DNA from: CAVPHV01 sp963821095
Lineage (GTDB): Bacteria; Actinomycetota; Acidimicrobiia; Spongiisociales; UBA5794
Length of the DNA: 64,000 nt
Assembly (NCBI GenBank): GCA_963821095.1
Contig: CAWGCJ010000023.1
Coordinates: 186,001-250,000, forward strand
Direction of reading: 5' to 3'
Position 1 is the stretch's first letter, and each line of letters starts with the position of its first letter. The notes below the pieces were generated by a model. It was given only the letters and a program-made list of their open reading frames with translations, was not told where the DNA came from and did no database searches. The position numbers were made by a program, and so were the translations under genes. Below are positions 1 to 7,871 of this stretch, piece by piece.

Positions 1-779
1 GGGCCCGGAGGCAGCATGTCGAGCCAAGGTTGTTGGTCGGCGAAGAGGTTCTCCTGGAGCATTGCCGCCTCCCGTTGCGGGCCCGCCGGGAGACGATCGA
101 CAACGGAAGGGTCGACGCCGAGGGGGGCGAGGACGCGATTGACCACCAACGCCGCCAAGTCGATGACCGGCTCGCGGGCAAGATCGTCGAGCGCCTCCGC
201 GGTCTCCATCACGGGGAGTTCCTCAGGCAACGTCACCATGACCATGGCCGACGTGGCCGGATCGCCGAGCGTGTCGCGCATCCGCAACGCCTGATCCTGA
301 ACGGCACCCGTCGGGACGGTCTCCGCGATTGTTGCCGGGGCCCGCAGATAGGAGAAGAACTGCCCGAGTGGCGGCGAGTCCACGATCACCTTGTCGTAGG
401 TTCCCTGCCACGTCTCAAAGATCGGTTTGCCCATCGAGATGATTTCGCGTACTCCGGGGGCGACATCGACAAACACCTGGAACACCTTCGAAGCCTGACC
501 GATCGGTGCAGCCCTGGGCAGGCGCAGTTGCAGCCTGAGGTACTCGTCGAGGGCCTTGGTGCGGTTGATGCCGACCGCGTCAATGCCGGTGTGCACCTGA
601 TGCGGCTCATATTCGAGGACGTCGACGCCAAAATGGGCTGCAAGTCCGAGTGACTCGACCATGCCGATAGCCAGCACGCGCTCCCCGCGCCGGGCAGCCC
701 GCAGCGCAAGCGCCGCAGTGACGGCAGATTTCCCGACGCCCCCCTTGCCGGAAACGAAGATGAGTCTGCGATCGTCCAT
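1..779 (-). CDS. ArsA/ParA-like P-loop ATPase (3' end off the window)
   Basis: The minus-strand frame begins MDDRRLIFVSGKGGVGKS and stays open to the left edge, so only about 259 N-terminal residues are visible. The deviant Walker A motif GKGGVGKS lies at residues 11-18. A later VIVDSPPLGQF segment matches the switch region of the ArsA/Get3 anion-transporting ATPase family, which couples ATP hydrolysis to dimer rearrangement in the cytosol. Actinobacteria often carry such genes in pairs with unknown cargo. The ATG at 779 follows a TACGCT box by 8 nt with no Shine-Dalgarno, so the mRNA is probably leaderless. A specific arsenite role is not supported, since no ars genes are near. Confidence 0.8.
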   Translation of the reverse strand, partial: MDDRRLIFVSGKGGVGKSAVTAALALRAARRGERVLAIGMVESLGLAAHFGVDVLEYEPHQVHTGIDAVGINRTKALDEYLRLQLRLPRAAPIGQASKVFQVFVDVAPGVREIISMGKPIFETWQGTYDKVIVDSPPLGQFFSYLRAPATIAETVPTGAVQDQALRMRDTLGDPATSAMVMVTLPEELPVMETAEALDDLAREPVIDLAALVVNRVLAPLGVDPSVVDRLPAGPQREAAMLQENLFADQQPWLDMLPPG

Positions 780-787
780 CGCGCGGG

Positions 788-793
788 AGCGTA
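788..793 (-). promoter_or_regulatory. -10 box of leaderless promoter for the ArsA-like gene
   Basis: Read on the minus strand this is TACGCT, 8 nt before the ATG at 779, with no ribosome binding site between. Confidence 0.5.
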
Positions 794-880
794 GCCGCCG
801 AGACGGGTAGCCTGGCCGCACTGCACAACAGGACATGACGGTTCGCCGCTCGGTGGGCGGCGGTGATTGAAGGAGGCGAG

Positions 881-1102
881 GTGGCGCAACTCGATGTAGA
901 CGAGTTCCTGAACCGGTTCAAGGAGCGTGCTGAAGCGGTACGAGATCGCGGGATCCCTCCGCTCGAGGCCGACGCTCGGAGGGCCTTTGTCGCCCAGGCC
1001 GAGCACGATTATCTCGACTACTCATTGGTTGGGAACGCGGCATGGTCGGTTGAGGGTGGCTACCTCGTGCTGCGGATAGCTCTGGCGAACGGCGAGGGCT
1101 GA
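881..1102 (+). CDS. small hypothetical protein
   Basis: A 73-codon frame starting at GTG 881 and preceded at 870-876 by AAGGAGG, which decides this start over an in-frame GTG at 863. The protein is charged and probably cytosolic: an amphipathic first half (FLNRFKERAEAVRDRG) and a compact hydrophobic end (GGYLVLRIALANGEG). No family is recognised. It runs divergently from the ArsA-like gene and ends 7 bp before the converging stop of the ThyX-like gene. Codon use matches the neighbours. Confidence 0.55.
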   Translation: MAQLDVDEFLNRFKERAEAVRDRGIPPLEADARRAFVAQAEHDYLDYSLVGNAAWSVEGGYLVLRIALANGEG

Positions 1103-1109
1103 GCCCAGT

Positions 1110-2768
1110 TCAGTCGGGATCTTCGATGCCGAGCGCGGCTCGCTTGGCCGCGGCGCGTCGCTCGCCCTCAAGTCGGGCAAGGTCGTAGCTGTCGTAGTCG
1201 ACATACGACATGGCGTCCGCAATGGTGTGGTGCCCAGCCTCATTGCGGATCAGCTGGTGCATCTGCTGGCACACCCTGCGGTAGTCAGGATGGCCACCGG
1301 GTGCGGTGCGGAGCTCGATCAGGTGGAAGGCTTCACGGGCGTTCAACTGCATCATGAATCGCACCTTGTAGGCAAATGGCACCGCGTACTGGGCAACTGC
1401 TCCTCCGAGGTCCGCGGCGAGGGTGTCGTACAGCGCCCCCGTACGTTGCATTGCTTCCTCCCACAGCGGCACTGCGCCGATGTCGTCGATCGACTCGGGA
1501 GTGACGAAGCCGTGGGTTGGGGAGAGTTGCTGCCAGTCGATGGTCAGCATGCGGTGGCGCTGCAGGTCGCGGAAGATCCCGTAGTCGCACAGGATGTCGA
1601 ACCGGTAGTCGGCGCGTTCCATGCCCCTTCCTGGTTTGTGACGTCGATTGGTTCGATCGCCGACGTAGTCGCGGATCAGCGCGGTCTGCTGCTCCGAACT
1701 CATGGTGCGCACGATGTCGAGCAGCTGATCGTCGGGCAGGTCGGTGTAGGCATACAGCGCGGCGGCGGCGGTCTTGAGCTCTGCGTCCGGATCCCATTCG
1801 ACCAGGGTGACCTCGGGGCGGGGCTGGGGAGCCACATCCAGTGAGGCCGCATGGTCGGCCATGCGTGCCGCGATATCTGCGAAGTACGTGGTCCACCGAC
1901 CACCCCGCGCGGGGACGTCAACGCGTTTCATGAAGGCCGGGATGACCTTGCGGAGTTCGGTCAGCATCAGGTCGGCGTAGAAGCGAACCTCCGCCGACGG
2001 ATGCGCCCGCATCCGCAGCAGCATCATTTCATAGGCCTGGCCGCTTCCAAATACGCCAACGTTCGAGGTGGTCGCCGCGGGGAGGAGGCCGCGGAGGTCA
2101 TCACACGCCTTGGCGCGGATCGTGGATCGCCACACAAATCCAGAATCGCCGTCGGCGCGGGGGTAGAGCGTTTCGTAGTAGGGAACCATCCGAGCGATCA
2201 GGCTCGAGTAGGTGTCAAATAGCCACTCCATCGTCTCGCTATAGGCGCCGGCATGGGCCGAAGCCGCAATCTCGGGCGGCACCATGTAGCGGTAGCGGTC
2301 GCCGAGTCGCTGGTCGTAGAAGATGTAGCGGGTGCTTTGCTCGAGGTAGGACGCCAGCCGACCCCACTCGAGCACTTTGGTGAGGATGTTCGAGGCCTGT
2401 TCGCAGGCGAGGTGGGCGCCCCCAAGTTGCGCAACAGAGTCGTCGCCGTATTCGCTGAACACCCGTTGGTAGAGGTCCTCCGCGCGCTGCAGCCGTACGG
2501 CATCGTCCTGATCGGGACCAGGCTCGGCGGTTGCGATGGCGCCGATGCCCACCTCCGGAGCGGCGTAGAACTCATCGAGGAACAGTCGACGCACCGACTT
2601 GGGTGAGCGGCTGTAGCGGGCGAACAGAGCCCCCTTGACGACCTCGGGCAGGTTGACGATCGCAAAGACCGGGCCATCGACATTGGTGAAGAAACGCGAC
2701 AGGACGGCGCGCTCTTCGGCGGTGAACGGCTCGGTGTGATAGGGGAGCGGAGTCGGTGCTGTGGTCAT
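1110..2768 (-). CDS. two-domain ThyX-like (FAD-dependent thymidylate synthase superfamily) protein
   Basis: 552 residues, about twice the length of ThyX, which makes dTMP from dUMP using folate and FAD. It looks like a tandem duplication. Around residues 131-146 it reads WGRLASYLEQSTRY, matching the second half of the ThyX signature RHRxxSxNExSxRY but without RH. Around residues 402-416 it reads RHRMLTIDWQQLSP, which keeps RHR but loses the second half. Each domain therefore carries a complementary part of the motif. ThyX active sites lie between subunits, so one composite site could form, but a non-thymidylate role is equally possible. No thyA or canonical thyX is in the window. The ATG at 2768 is the only good start. 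Confidence 0.7.
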   Translation of the reverse strand: MTTAPTPLPYHTEPFTAEERAVLSRFFTNVDGPVFAIVNLPEVVKGALFARYSRSPKSVRRLFLDEFYAAPEVGIGAIATAEPGPDQDDAVRLQRAEDLYQRVFSEYGDDSVAQLGGAHLACEQASNILTKVLEWGRLASYLEQSTRYIFYDQRLGDRYRYMVPPEIAASAHAGAYSETMEWLFDTYSSLIARMVPYYETLYPRADGDSGFVWRSTIRAKACDDLRGLLPAATTSNVGVFGSGQAYEMMLLRMRAHPSAEVRFYADLMLTELRKVIPAFMKRVDVPARGGRWTTYFADIAARMADHAASLDVAPQPRPEVTLVEWDPDAELKTAAAALYAYTDLPDDQLLDIVRTMSSEQQTALIRDYVGDRTNRRHKPGRGMERADYRFDILCDYGIFRDLQRHRMLTIDWQQLSPTHGFVTPESIDDIGAVPLWEEAMQRTGALYDTLAADLGGAVAQYAVPFAYKVRFMMQLNAREAFHLIELRTAPGGHPDYRRVCQQMHQLIRNEAGHHTIADAMSYVDYDSYDLARLEGERRAAAKRAALGIEDPD

Positions 2769-2842
2769 CTCGACTAATTACGACAGGTGTGATTTCACCG
2801 TAGCAGCGGGCGCGAAGGCCTCGCAAGAAATCGAATCGGCAG

Positions 2843-2848
2843 TATTCT
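2843..2848 (+). promoter_or_regulatory. -10 box, leaderless promoter of the 2855 gene
   Basis: TATTCT lies 6 nt before the GTG start at 2855 with no Shine-Dalgarno between. Confidence 0.5.
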
Positions 2849-2854
2849 CGGCCC

Positions 2855-3145
2855 GTGACCATTGTGCTCCGCATCATCATCGGCATTCTGATCGCGGCGG
2901 CGATCGGAGTGGCCCTGGTGCCACTCCTCGTCTTGATGGATCTCGGCTCCGGCGGAACCGGCTGGGGGCTCTGCCTCAGCGGGGTCGGCGTGTGCCGCAA
3001 TTCGTACTTCTCGGGCTTTGAGATGGTCGCCGTCTTGTTCGTGGCGCTCTTCGTCATCCTGGGGCTGATTCGCGTCTTCGTGCTGCTATTGCGCTGGGTG
3101 CAGAAGCGCCGGGCCGATCGCGAGGGCAAGCCGGTCCCGGTGTGA
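2855..3145 (+). CDS. small membrane protein with two transmembrane segments
   Basis: 96 residues starting with GTG. A hydrophobic helix spans about residues 5-31 and a second about 54-80, joined by a Gly-rich loop with two Cys (WGLCLSGVGVCRN). The C-terminal tail is basic (RWVQKRRADREG), as expected for the cytosolic side. No family is recognised. Its stop overlaps the GTG of the next gene, so the two are translationally coupled. They form a two-gene unit divergent from the ThyX-like gene. Confidence 0.65.
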   Translation: MTIVLRIIIGILIAAAIGVALVPLLVLMDLGSGGTGWGLCLSGVGVCRNSYFSGFEMVAVLFVALFVILGLIRVFVLLLRWVQKRRADREGKPVPV

Positions 3146-3630
3146 CCGATCCGCGCCAGGTCCCCGACGGATTTGCCACGCATGCCGAGCTTCCGCTCCG
3201 AGAACGCATGCCCGAGTACCTCGTCATCTTTGCGATCGGCTTGGCCGTCGGGATCGTGGTTGGCCTCATCATCGGGGCGCTCTCGAGCGTCGGTGTCGGC
3301 TCTGCGATCGGTTACACCGTGCTGTTGATGGGCGCAGGCTTCATGATCGCCGGGGGCATTCCCGGCTCCGGGGTGTATGCAGGGGGCTTTGGCCGCATCT
3401 TCAGCGGTGGCTCCGACCCTGCCGGCCAATCCAGTGGCGGTCCCTCCCCATCGGGCAGCGCCGCAGGCGCGTCGGATGATGTCGACCTCGGCTCACCGTC
3501 CGAGGTGCGGCAGCGAATGCAGCGCCGGCTTCGCCCGGAGAAGAACCCAACGGCGTTCTGGCTGGTGACGGGTGGGATCAGCTACGTGGTCATCGGACTG
3601 GTCATCGCCGCCAACTTCGGCACCTCGTAG
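3142..3630 (+). CDS. membrane protein of unknown function
   Basis: 162 residues with a GTG start overlapping the upstream stop (GTGTGA). Two hydrophobic segments lie near residues 28-50 and 53-75. A low-complexity Gly/Ser linker (about 90-112) follows, then a charged stretch (VRQRMQRRLRPEKNP) and a last helix near 140-160. The linker resembles the tether of a membrane-anchored partner. No enzyme motif is visible. It probably acts with the 96-residue protein encoded just upstream. Confidence 0.65.
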   Translation: MTDPRQVPDGFATHAELPLRERMPEYLVIFAIGLAVGIVVGLIIGALSSVGVGSAIGYTVLLMGAGFMIAGGIPGSGVYAGGFGRIFSGGSDPAGQSSGGPSPSGSAAGASDDVDLGSPSEVRQRMQRRLRPEKNPTAFWLVTGGISYVVIGLVIAANFGTS

Positions 3631-3655
3631 CGCACCACTCGAGGTGCTGGCTACG
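3626..3655. terminator. bidirectional hairpin between convergent genes
   Basis: Stem CGTAGC-GCACC pairs with GGTGC-(TG bulge)-GCTACG around a 6-nt loop. It contains both stop codons, TAG of the plus-strand gene (3628-3630) and the minus-strand stop of xpt (3651-3653). There is no T-run on either side. Confidence 0.5.
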
Positions 3656-4223
3656 CGCCGAGGCCTCGAATAATGGGGATGCCGTCTGTCATCGAATCCA
3701 CGATGACGAGCGACTCGACCGACCAGCCGCGGTCTTCGAGCCTGCGGCGGCCGCCCTGGAAGGTCTTCTCGATGACGAAGCCAAAACCGACCAGCTCGCA
3801 GCTGGCTTCCTCGGCGATGTCGCCGAGCGCCTCGGCGGTCCGACCGCGGGACAGGAAGTCGTCGACGATGAGAACACGAGTCCCCGGCGCCAGCACCCGG
3901 CGGGCCACCTCGACTCGGTATTCGGTCCCTTTGGTTGGCGATGAAACCTCGCGTGCATACGTGTAGCGGTTGCCGGGCCCAACGTACTTCTTGGCGTAGA
4001 TCATCGGGAGGTCCAGTTCGGCGGCGCACGCCAACGCGGGGGCGATTCCACCCGCCTCCGAGGTCAACACCACGTCGGGCTGAGCGGTGCCGAAACGCTC
4101 CGCAAGCTGAATCCCGACGGCGTTGATGACGTCGGGCTCAACCCGGTGATTCAGAAACTCATCGACGAGTAGGAGCTCGCCTTCGATTCGCGCTCGGGCG
4201 GCGATGGTTGCGATCAGGTCCAT
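3651..4223 (-). CDS. xpt: xanthine phosphoribosyltransferase
   Basis: 190 residues, the usual length of type I xanthine phosphoribosyltransferases, which convert xanthine plus PRPP to XMP in purine salvage. The PRPP-binding motif VLIVDDFLSRGRT lies near residues 120-133. The N-terminal LLVDEFLNHRVEP and the YAKKYVGPGN flexible loop are typical of the Xpt/PurR-type fold. The start overlies a leaderless promoter. It is divergent from nth with only 54 bp between start codons. Adenine phosphoribosyltransferase is the main alternative, but the N-terminus fits Xpt better. Confidence 0.85.
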   Translation of the reverse strand: MDLIATIAARARIEGELLLVDEFLNHRVEPDVINAVGIQLAERFGTAQPDVVLTSEAGGIAPALACAAELDLPMIYAKKYVGPGNRYTYAREVSSPTKGTEYRVEVARRVLAPGTRVLIVDDFLSRGRTAEALGDIAEEASCELVGFGFVIEKTFQGGRRRLEDRGWSVESLVIVDSMTDGIPIIRGLGA

Positions 4224-4229
4224 GGCCGC

Positions 4230-4235
4230 ATCGTA
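4230..4235 (-). promoter_or_regulatory. -10 box, leaderless promoter of xpt
   Basis: On the minus strand TACGAT lies 6 nt before the xpt ATG at 4223. Confidence 0.5.
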
Positions 4236-4263
4236 ACGCCGGGAGGGAGGGGTCGAGTCGGGG

Positions 4264-4269
4264 TACCAT
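4264..4269 (+). promoter_or_regulatory. -10 box, leaderless promoter of nth
   Basis: TACCAT lies 8 nt before the nth ATG at 4278. It is back to back with the xpt promoter. Confidence 0.5.
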
Positions 4270-4277
4270 CCCGGCCC

Positions 4278-4967
4278 ATGCCCGGCACGTCACACCCAGC
4301 AGCGCCGCGGACGACCGAGGAGCGGCGCAACGCTCGCGTCATCCTGAACCGGCTCAAGAAGCGGTATCCCGAGATGGGCACCGCGCTGACCTACCAAGAC
4401 CCGTGGCAGCTGATCGTGGCGACCGTCCTGTCGGCGCAGACGACGGATGAGAACGTGAATCGGGTCACGCCGGCGCTGTTTGGGCGCTGGCCAACTCCGG
4501 AGGACCTCGCCGAGGCCGATCCCGAAGAGGTTGAGCAGGTGGTCTATTCAACGGGTTTCTATCGGCAGAAGACGAAGTCGATCATCTCGCTGGCGAGCGA
4601 TCTGGTCGACCGCTACGACGGGGTTGTACCCGCCGACCTCGATGAGATGACGACGCTGCCCGGCGTCGGGAGAAAGACGGCCAGTGTGGTCCTGGCCGAA
4701 GCGTGGGGTATGCCGGCGATCGCAGTCGACACCCATGTGAAGCGAGTGGCCGGTCGGCTCGGACTCACGACGACCTCGGATCCCGCCAAGGTAGAAGCCG
4801 ATCTGATGGCGCTGTATCCCAAGAATCAATGGGCCGGGATCTCGATGCGCATGATCCAGTTTGGGCGCGATGTGTGCGACGCTCGCAAGCCACGCTGCTG
4901 GGAGTGTCCGCTGGTCGATCGGTGCCCATATCCGGACAAGACTCTGGAACCCCCGGGTAGCTGTTGA
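4278..4967 (+). CDS. nth: endonuclease III (DNA glycosylase/AP lyase)
   Basis: 229 residues. Nth removes oxidised pyrimidines and cleaves the abasic site in base excision repair. The helix-hairpin-helix reads LPGVGRKTASVV with the catalytic Lys in GRKTA (about residue 132). The catalytic Asp is in VDTHVKRV (about 150). The C-terminal 4Fe-4S cluster is C-x6-C-x2-C-x5-C (CDARKPRCWECPLVDRC, about 200-216). All key residues are present. The stop overlaps the TTG start of the MATE gene, so expression is probably coupled. Confidence 0.95.
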   Translation: MPGTSHPAAPRTTEERRNARVILNRLKKRYPEMGTALTYQDPWQLIVATVLSAQTTDENVNRVTPALFGRWPTPEDLAEADPEEVEQVVYSTGFYRQKTKSIISLASDLVDRYDGVVPADLDEMTTLPGVGRKTASVVLAEAWGMPAIAVDTHVKRVAGRLGLTTTSDPAKVEADLMALYPKNQWAGISMRMIQFGRDVCDARKPRCWECPLVDRCPYPDKTLEPPGSC

Positions 4968-6370
4968 GCGCCTTCAGTCGCAGTCCGTACGATCGGGAAA
5001 TCGCCCGCCTCGCCATTCCGGCCCTGGGGGCGTTGGCGGTCGACCCGCTGGTCTCGTTGGTCGACACGGCCTACGTGGGCAGGCTCGGGGCCGAGGCACT
5101 TGCTTCCCTGGCCGTCGCCACTGCGGTGTTCACCCTTGCCTTTGCGATGTTCAACTTCCTCGCCTACGGGACGACCCCTCTTGTCGCCGGTGCCATTGGG
5201 CGCGGCGACCTACCTTCCGCCGGCAGGCTGACGGTGAACGGGCTGATCATCGGTGCCATCCTCGGCGTCGCGACCGCGCTGCTGCTGACACTGACCGCGA
5301 CGCCGGTGCTCGAGTTGATGGGAGCCACGACGGAAACTCTCGCGGGAGCCAGGGACTATCTCATGGTTCGCTCACTGGCGCTCCCGGCCGTCATGGTCAT
5401 CACCGTTGGTCACGGCGCGTTCCGTGGCTACCAGGACACCAGAACGCCGCTCTATGTGACGTTGGGCTTGAACGCGGTCAACCTGGTGCTCGACCCCATC
5501 TTCATCTTCGGGTTGGGCGCCGGCCTGGTCGGAGCGGCATGGGCGACGGTGATTGCTCAGTGGACCGGGGCACTGGCCTTCCTCGCCTTGTTCTGGTTGG
5601 GGCGGGCCCGGCTCGGCATCAAGGCAGGCCGTCCCGGGCGGGAGGAGCTGCGGATGCTGCTCGGGGCGGGGCGGCCCCTGGTGATGAGAACGCTGGCATT
5701 GCTGGGCACGCTCACGCTGGCGACCGCCGTTGCTGCTCGGGTTGGCACGGTTGCGGTGGCTGCCTATCAGGTACTCGCCCAGCTCTGGCTCTTTCTTGCA
5801 CTGGTAGTCGACGCGTTGGCCATCGCGGCGCAGGCCATGATCGGCAAGTCCGTCGGCGCGGCGTCTGCTGAGGCCCGAGCAATCGCCAATCGGCTGCTGG
5901 TGCTCGGGCTCGGCATCGGGTTTGCACTGGCTCTGTTGATGGCGCTGGCGGCGCCCTGGCTGTCGCAGCTGTTCACGGATGACCCCGCCGTCGTGGCTGC
6001 GATCAGGTCGGCGTACGTCTTCGTGGTGGTGATGCAGCCGCTCAACGCCATCGTGTTCGTGTGGGACGGCATCGTCATCGGTGCCACCGACTTCAGCTAC
6101 CTGGCGGTGAGCATGGTCCTTGCAGCCGTCATTTCGTCGGCGGTGCTTCTGGCGGTGGTGCCCCAGGGGTGGGGGTTAGCGGGGGTGTGGTGGGGGCTGG
6201 TGGTTCTGATGGCCACCCGGGCACTGACCCTGTCTGGTGTGGCAGCTGCGGGGTCCGCTTTCCGCCGCACCAGATCGATCCCCTTCGTCTCCGGGAGCCT
6301 GGTGACGAGCAGTAGGGCGATAACGAGTCCACCGGCCAGGATCGTGATCGTCGCCGACAACCCGATCTGA
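4964..6370 (+). CDS. MATE-family efflux transporter
   Basis: 468 residues with a TTG start overlapping the nth stop (TTGA). The N-terminus YDREIARLAIPALGAL and the paired six-helix repeats mark the DinF-like branch of MATE exporters, which expel drugs or metabolites in exchange for Na+ or H+. About 12 transmembrane helices are visible to residue 440. The last roughly 30 residues (RTRSIPFVSGSLVTSS onward) have no membrane character and are the antisense of the converging MFS gene, so the true ancestral stop was probably near 6284. Confidence 0.88.
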   Translation: MSAFSRSPYDREIARLAIPALGALAVDPLVSLVDTAYVGRLGAEALASLAVATAVFTLAFAMFNFLAYGTTPLVAGAIGRGDLPSAGRLTVNGLIIGAILGVATALLLTLTATPVLELMGATTETLAGARDYLMVRSLALPAVMVITVGHGAFRGYQDTRTPLYVTLGLNAVNLVLDPIFIFGLGAGLVGAAWATVIAQWTGALAFLALFWLGRARLGIKAGRPGREELRMLLGAGRPLVMRTLALLGTLTLATAVAARVGTVAVAAYQVLAQLWLFLALVVDALAIAAQAMIGKSVGAASAEARAIANRLLVLGLGIGFALALLMALAAPWLSQLFTDDPAVVAAIRSAYVFVVVMQPLNAIVFVWDGIVIGATDFSYLAVSMVLAAVISSAVLLAVVPQGWGLAGVWWGLVVLMATRALTLSGVAAAGSAFRRTRSIPFVSGSLVTSSRAITSPPARIVIVADNPI

Positions 6371-7470
6371 TCGATCAGGACGGCGCCGACCAGGAAGCCG
6401 GTGATGCTCCCGAGGATGGCAGCGTTGGTGACCCAACCTGCCGCCGTGGCGCGCACCCTGGTCGGGAACAGCTCAGTCCGATGTGCCGCAAACGCCGGAG
6501 TGAGCATGGCGGCCCCGAAGCTGGCCGCCAGCACTGCGGGAGCGAGCACCCAACCACTGGAAGCCAGGTAGAACGAGACCCCGCCGACCAATCCGAGGAT
6601 GATGGCAACGGCCGTAGTCGGCTTGCGACCGAGGTGGTCGGCCATTCGTCCTCCGGCGAGCAGGCCGAGGGCACCAAGACCGCTGAAGAAGATCAAGAGG
6701 AAGCGGGCCGCCCCTGTGTCCCATTGCAGATCGTCGATCATGCGCTCGAAGACGAAGTCGAAGGCCGGAGATGAATAGGCGGCGATGAAGAACGCCATCG
6801 CAGCCAAGGGCCAGAAGTGACGGCCCAACCCGGCCTTCAGCGCCTGACGGAACTTCACCGGTTTGGCGAACTGCACGTAGGCGCGGCTCTCCTTGAGGAA
6901 CCGAGCGGCGAGCGGCACGATCAGCAAGCCGATGCCGGTCAGTGCGTACAAGATGCGCCACGATCCGGGCGAGTTCTCCGCAATCGGGAGCAGGATGATG
7001 CCGAGACCGGTGCCCATGGCGCCGAACAGCGCATAGATGCCGATGCCGAGGGCGCGCAGTGAAGGGGTGAGTTCCTCGGCAAGGATGACAATGGCGAGGC
7101 CGGCCACGGCGATGACGGCGATCCTGGTAACGGACTGCGACACCGTGAACCAGAGTGGCCCCGGGGCGAATGCGGTAAGCAGGTTGCCGATCGGTAGCAG
7201 GGCAACGGCGACCAGCAGCGGGCTGCGGCGGCCACGCCGGTCGGCGATAACGGCGAACCCCAAGCCCAAGAGGGAGGCGGCGCGGGTGATGGCGAAGATG
7301 AGCGACATGGAGCCTTCGGTGAGGCCGAGGTCTCGTCTGGCGAACGGCAGCGTGTGGCTCAGTTGACTTCCGCCGTAGCCGACGACGAACGCGATCAACA
7401 CCATCAGCACCAAGGCGCGTCGGTCCCGCACGCCGAACCCGTCGCTGCTGCGCCAGCCCAACAGTGTCAT
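6097..7470 (-). CDS. MFS transporter
   Basis: 457 residues starting at ATG 7470 with GGGAGG 6 nt upstream. It has about 12 transmembrane helices. MFS hallmarks are the loop 2-3 motif AVIADRRGRRSPL (near residue 78) and the loop 8-9 counterpart GGRMADHLGRKP, with LPETKGIDL after helix 12, typical of the sugar/metabolite porter type. The last roughly 55 residues, rich in Thr, Pro and Ala, lie antisense to the end of the MATE gene and are unlikely to be functional. Substrate unknown. Its ribosome binding site lies inside a 21-bp tandem repeat. Confidence 0.85.
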   Translation of the reverse strand: MTLLGWRSSDGFGVRDRRALVLMVLIAFVVGYGGSQLSHTLPFARRDLGLTEGSMSLIFAITRAASLLGLGFAVIADRRGRRSPLLVAVALLPIGNLLTAFAPGPLWFTVSQSVTRIAVIAVAGLAIVILAEELTPSLRALGIGIYALFGAMGTGLGIILLPIAENSPGSWRILYALTGIGLLIVPLAARFLKESRAYVQFAKPVKFRQALKAGLGRHFWPLAAMAFFIAAYSSPAFDFVFERMIDDLQWDTGAARFLLIFFSGLGALGLLAGGRMADHLGRKPTTAVAIILGLVGGVSFYLASSGWVLAPAVLAASFGAAMLTPAFAAHRTELFPTRVRATAAGWVTNAAILGSITGFLVGAVLIDQIGLSATITILAGGLVIALLLVTRLPETKGIDLVRRKADPAAATPDRVSARVAIRTTSPHHTPANPHPWGTTARSTADEMTAARTMLTAR

Positions 7471-7554
7471 CGTCTGCCTCCCAGGGCAGTTCGTCTGCCT
7501 CCCCGGGCAGTTCGTCTGCCTCCCAGGGCAGTTCGTCTGCCTCCCAGGGCAGTT
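7471..7554. repeat. four tandem 21-bp repeats upstream of the MFS gene
   Basis: Units at 7471-7491, 7492-7512, 7513-7533 and 7534-7554 begin CGTCTGCC and end GGGCAGTT. They differ only by one base in the second copy (A to C), and a decayed partial copy follows. Each unit holds the dyad CTGCC-N6-GGCAG. On the minus strand each carries GGGAGG, and the first supplies the Shine-Dalgarno of the MFS transporter. The 21-bp period is two helical turns. Confidence 0.85.
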
Positions 7555-7871
7555 CGTCTGCGCTCAGTGTGTTCGTCGCCTCTCAGGGCCGGGAGCCTAC
7601 CCGCCGAGCGGGGATGTCGGATGTGGGCCGCGGCCCGATCGTCGTTTCTCCACACCGATCCAGGAGGATGCTGAACAGACGCGGGCGGGATGGCCCGGAG
7701 CGGACGCCTGATCCTGGACGTCGCGGCAAGCTAGCGCGATTTAAGTGTTCCGGAAGGATCACGTGGAACAATTCCGCCCTAGAGGTGGTTGGCGCCGCAG
7801 AGCGCGCCGACCGGGTGGGACGGCGGTGCGGCCACGGGATCCAATCGCCGAAACTGCGGGAAGAGGGGCTG

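Noticed and set aside
7471..7554. CRISPR array
   Set aside because: Units are contiguous without spacers and too short.
7467..7655. repeat protein (GGRRTAL units) or in-frame extension of ccdA encoded by the 21-bp repeats
   Set aside because: Low-complexity translation of the repeats in two frames. The repeats sit in the MFS leader, and ccdA has its own start at 7872.
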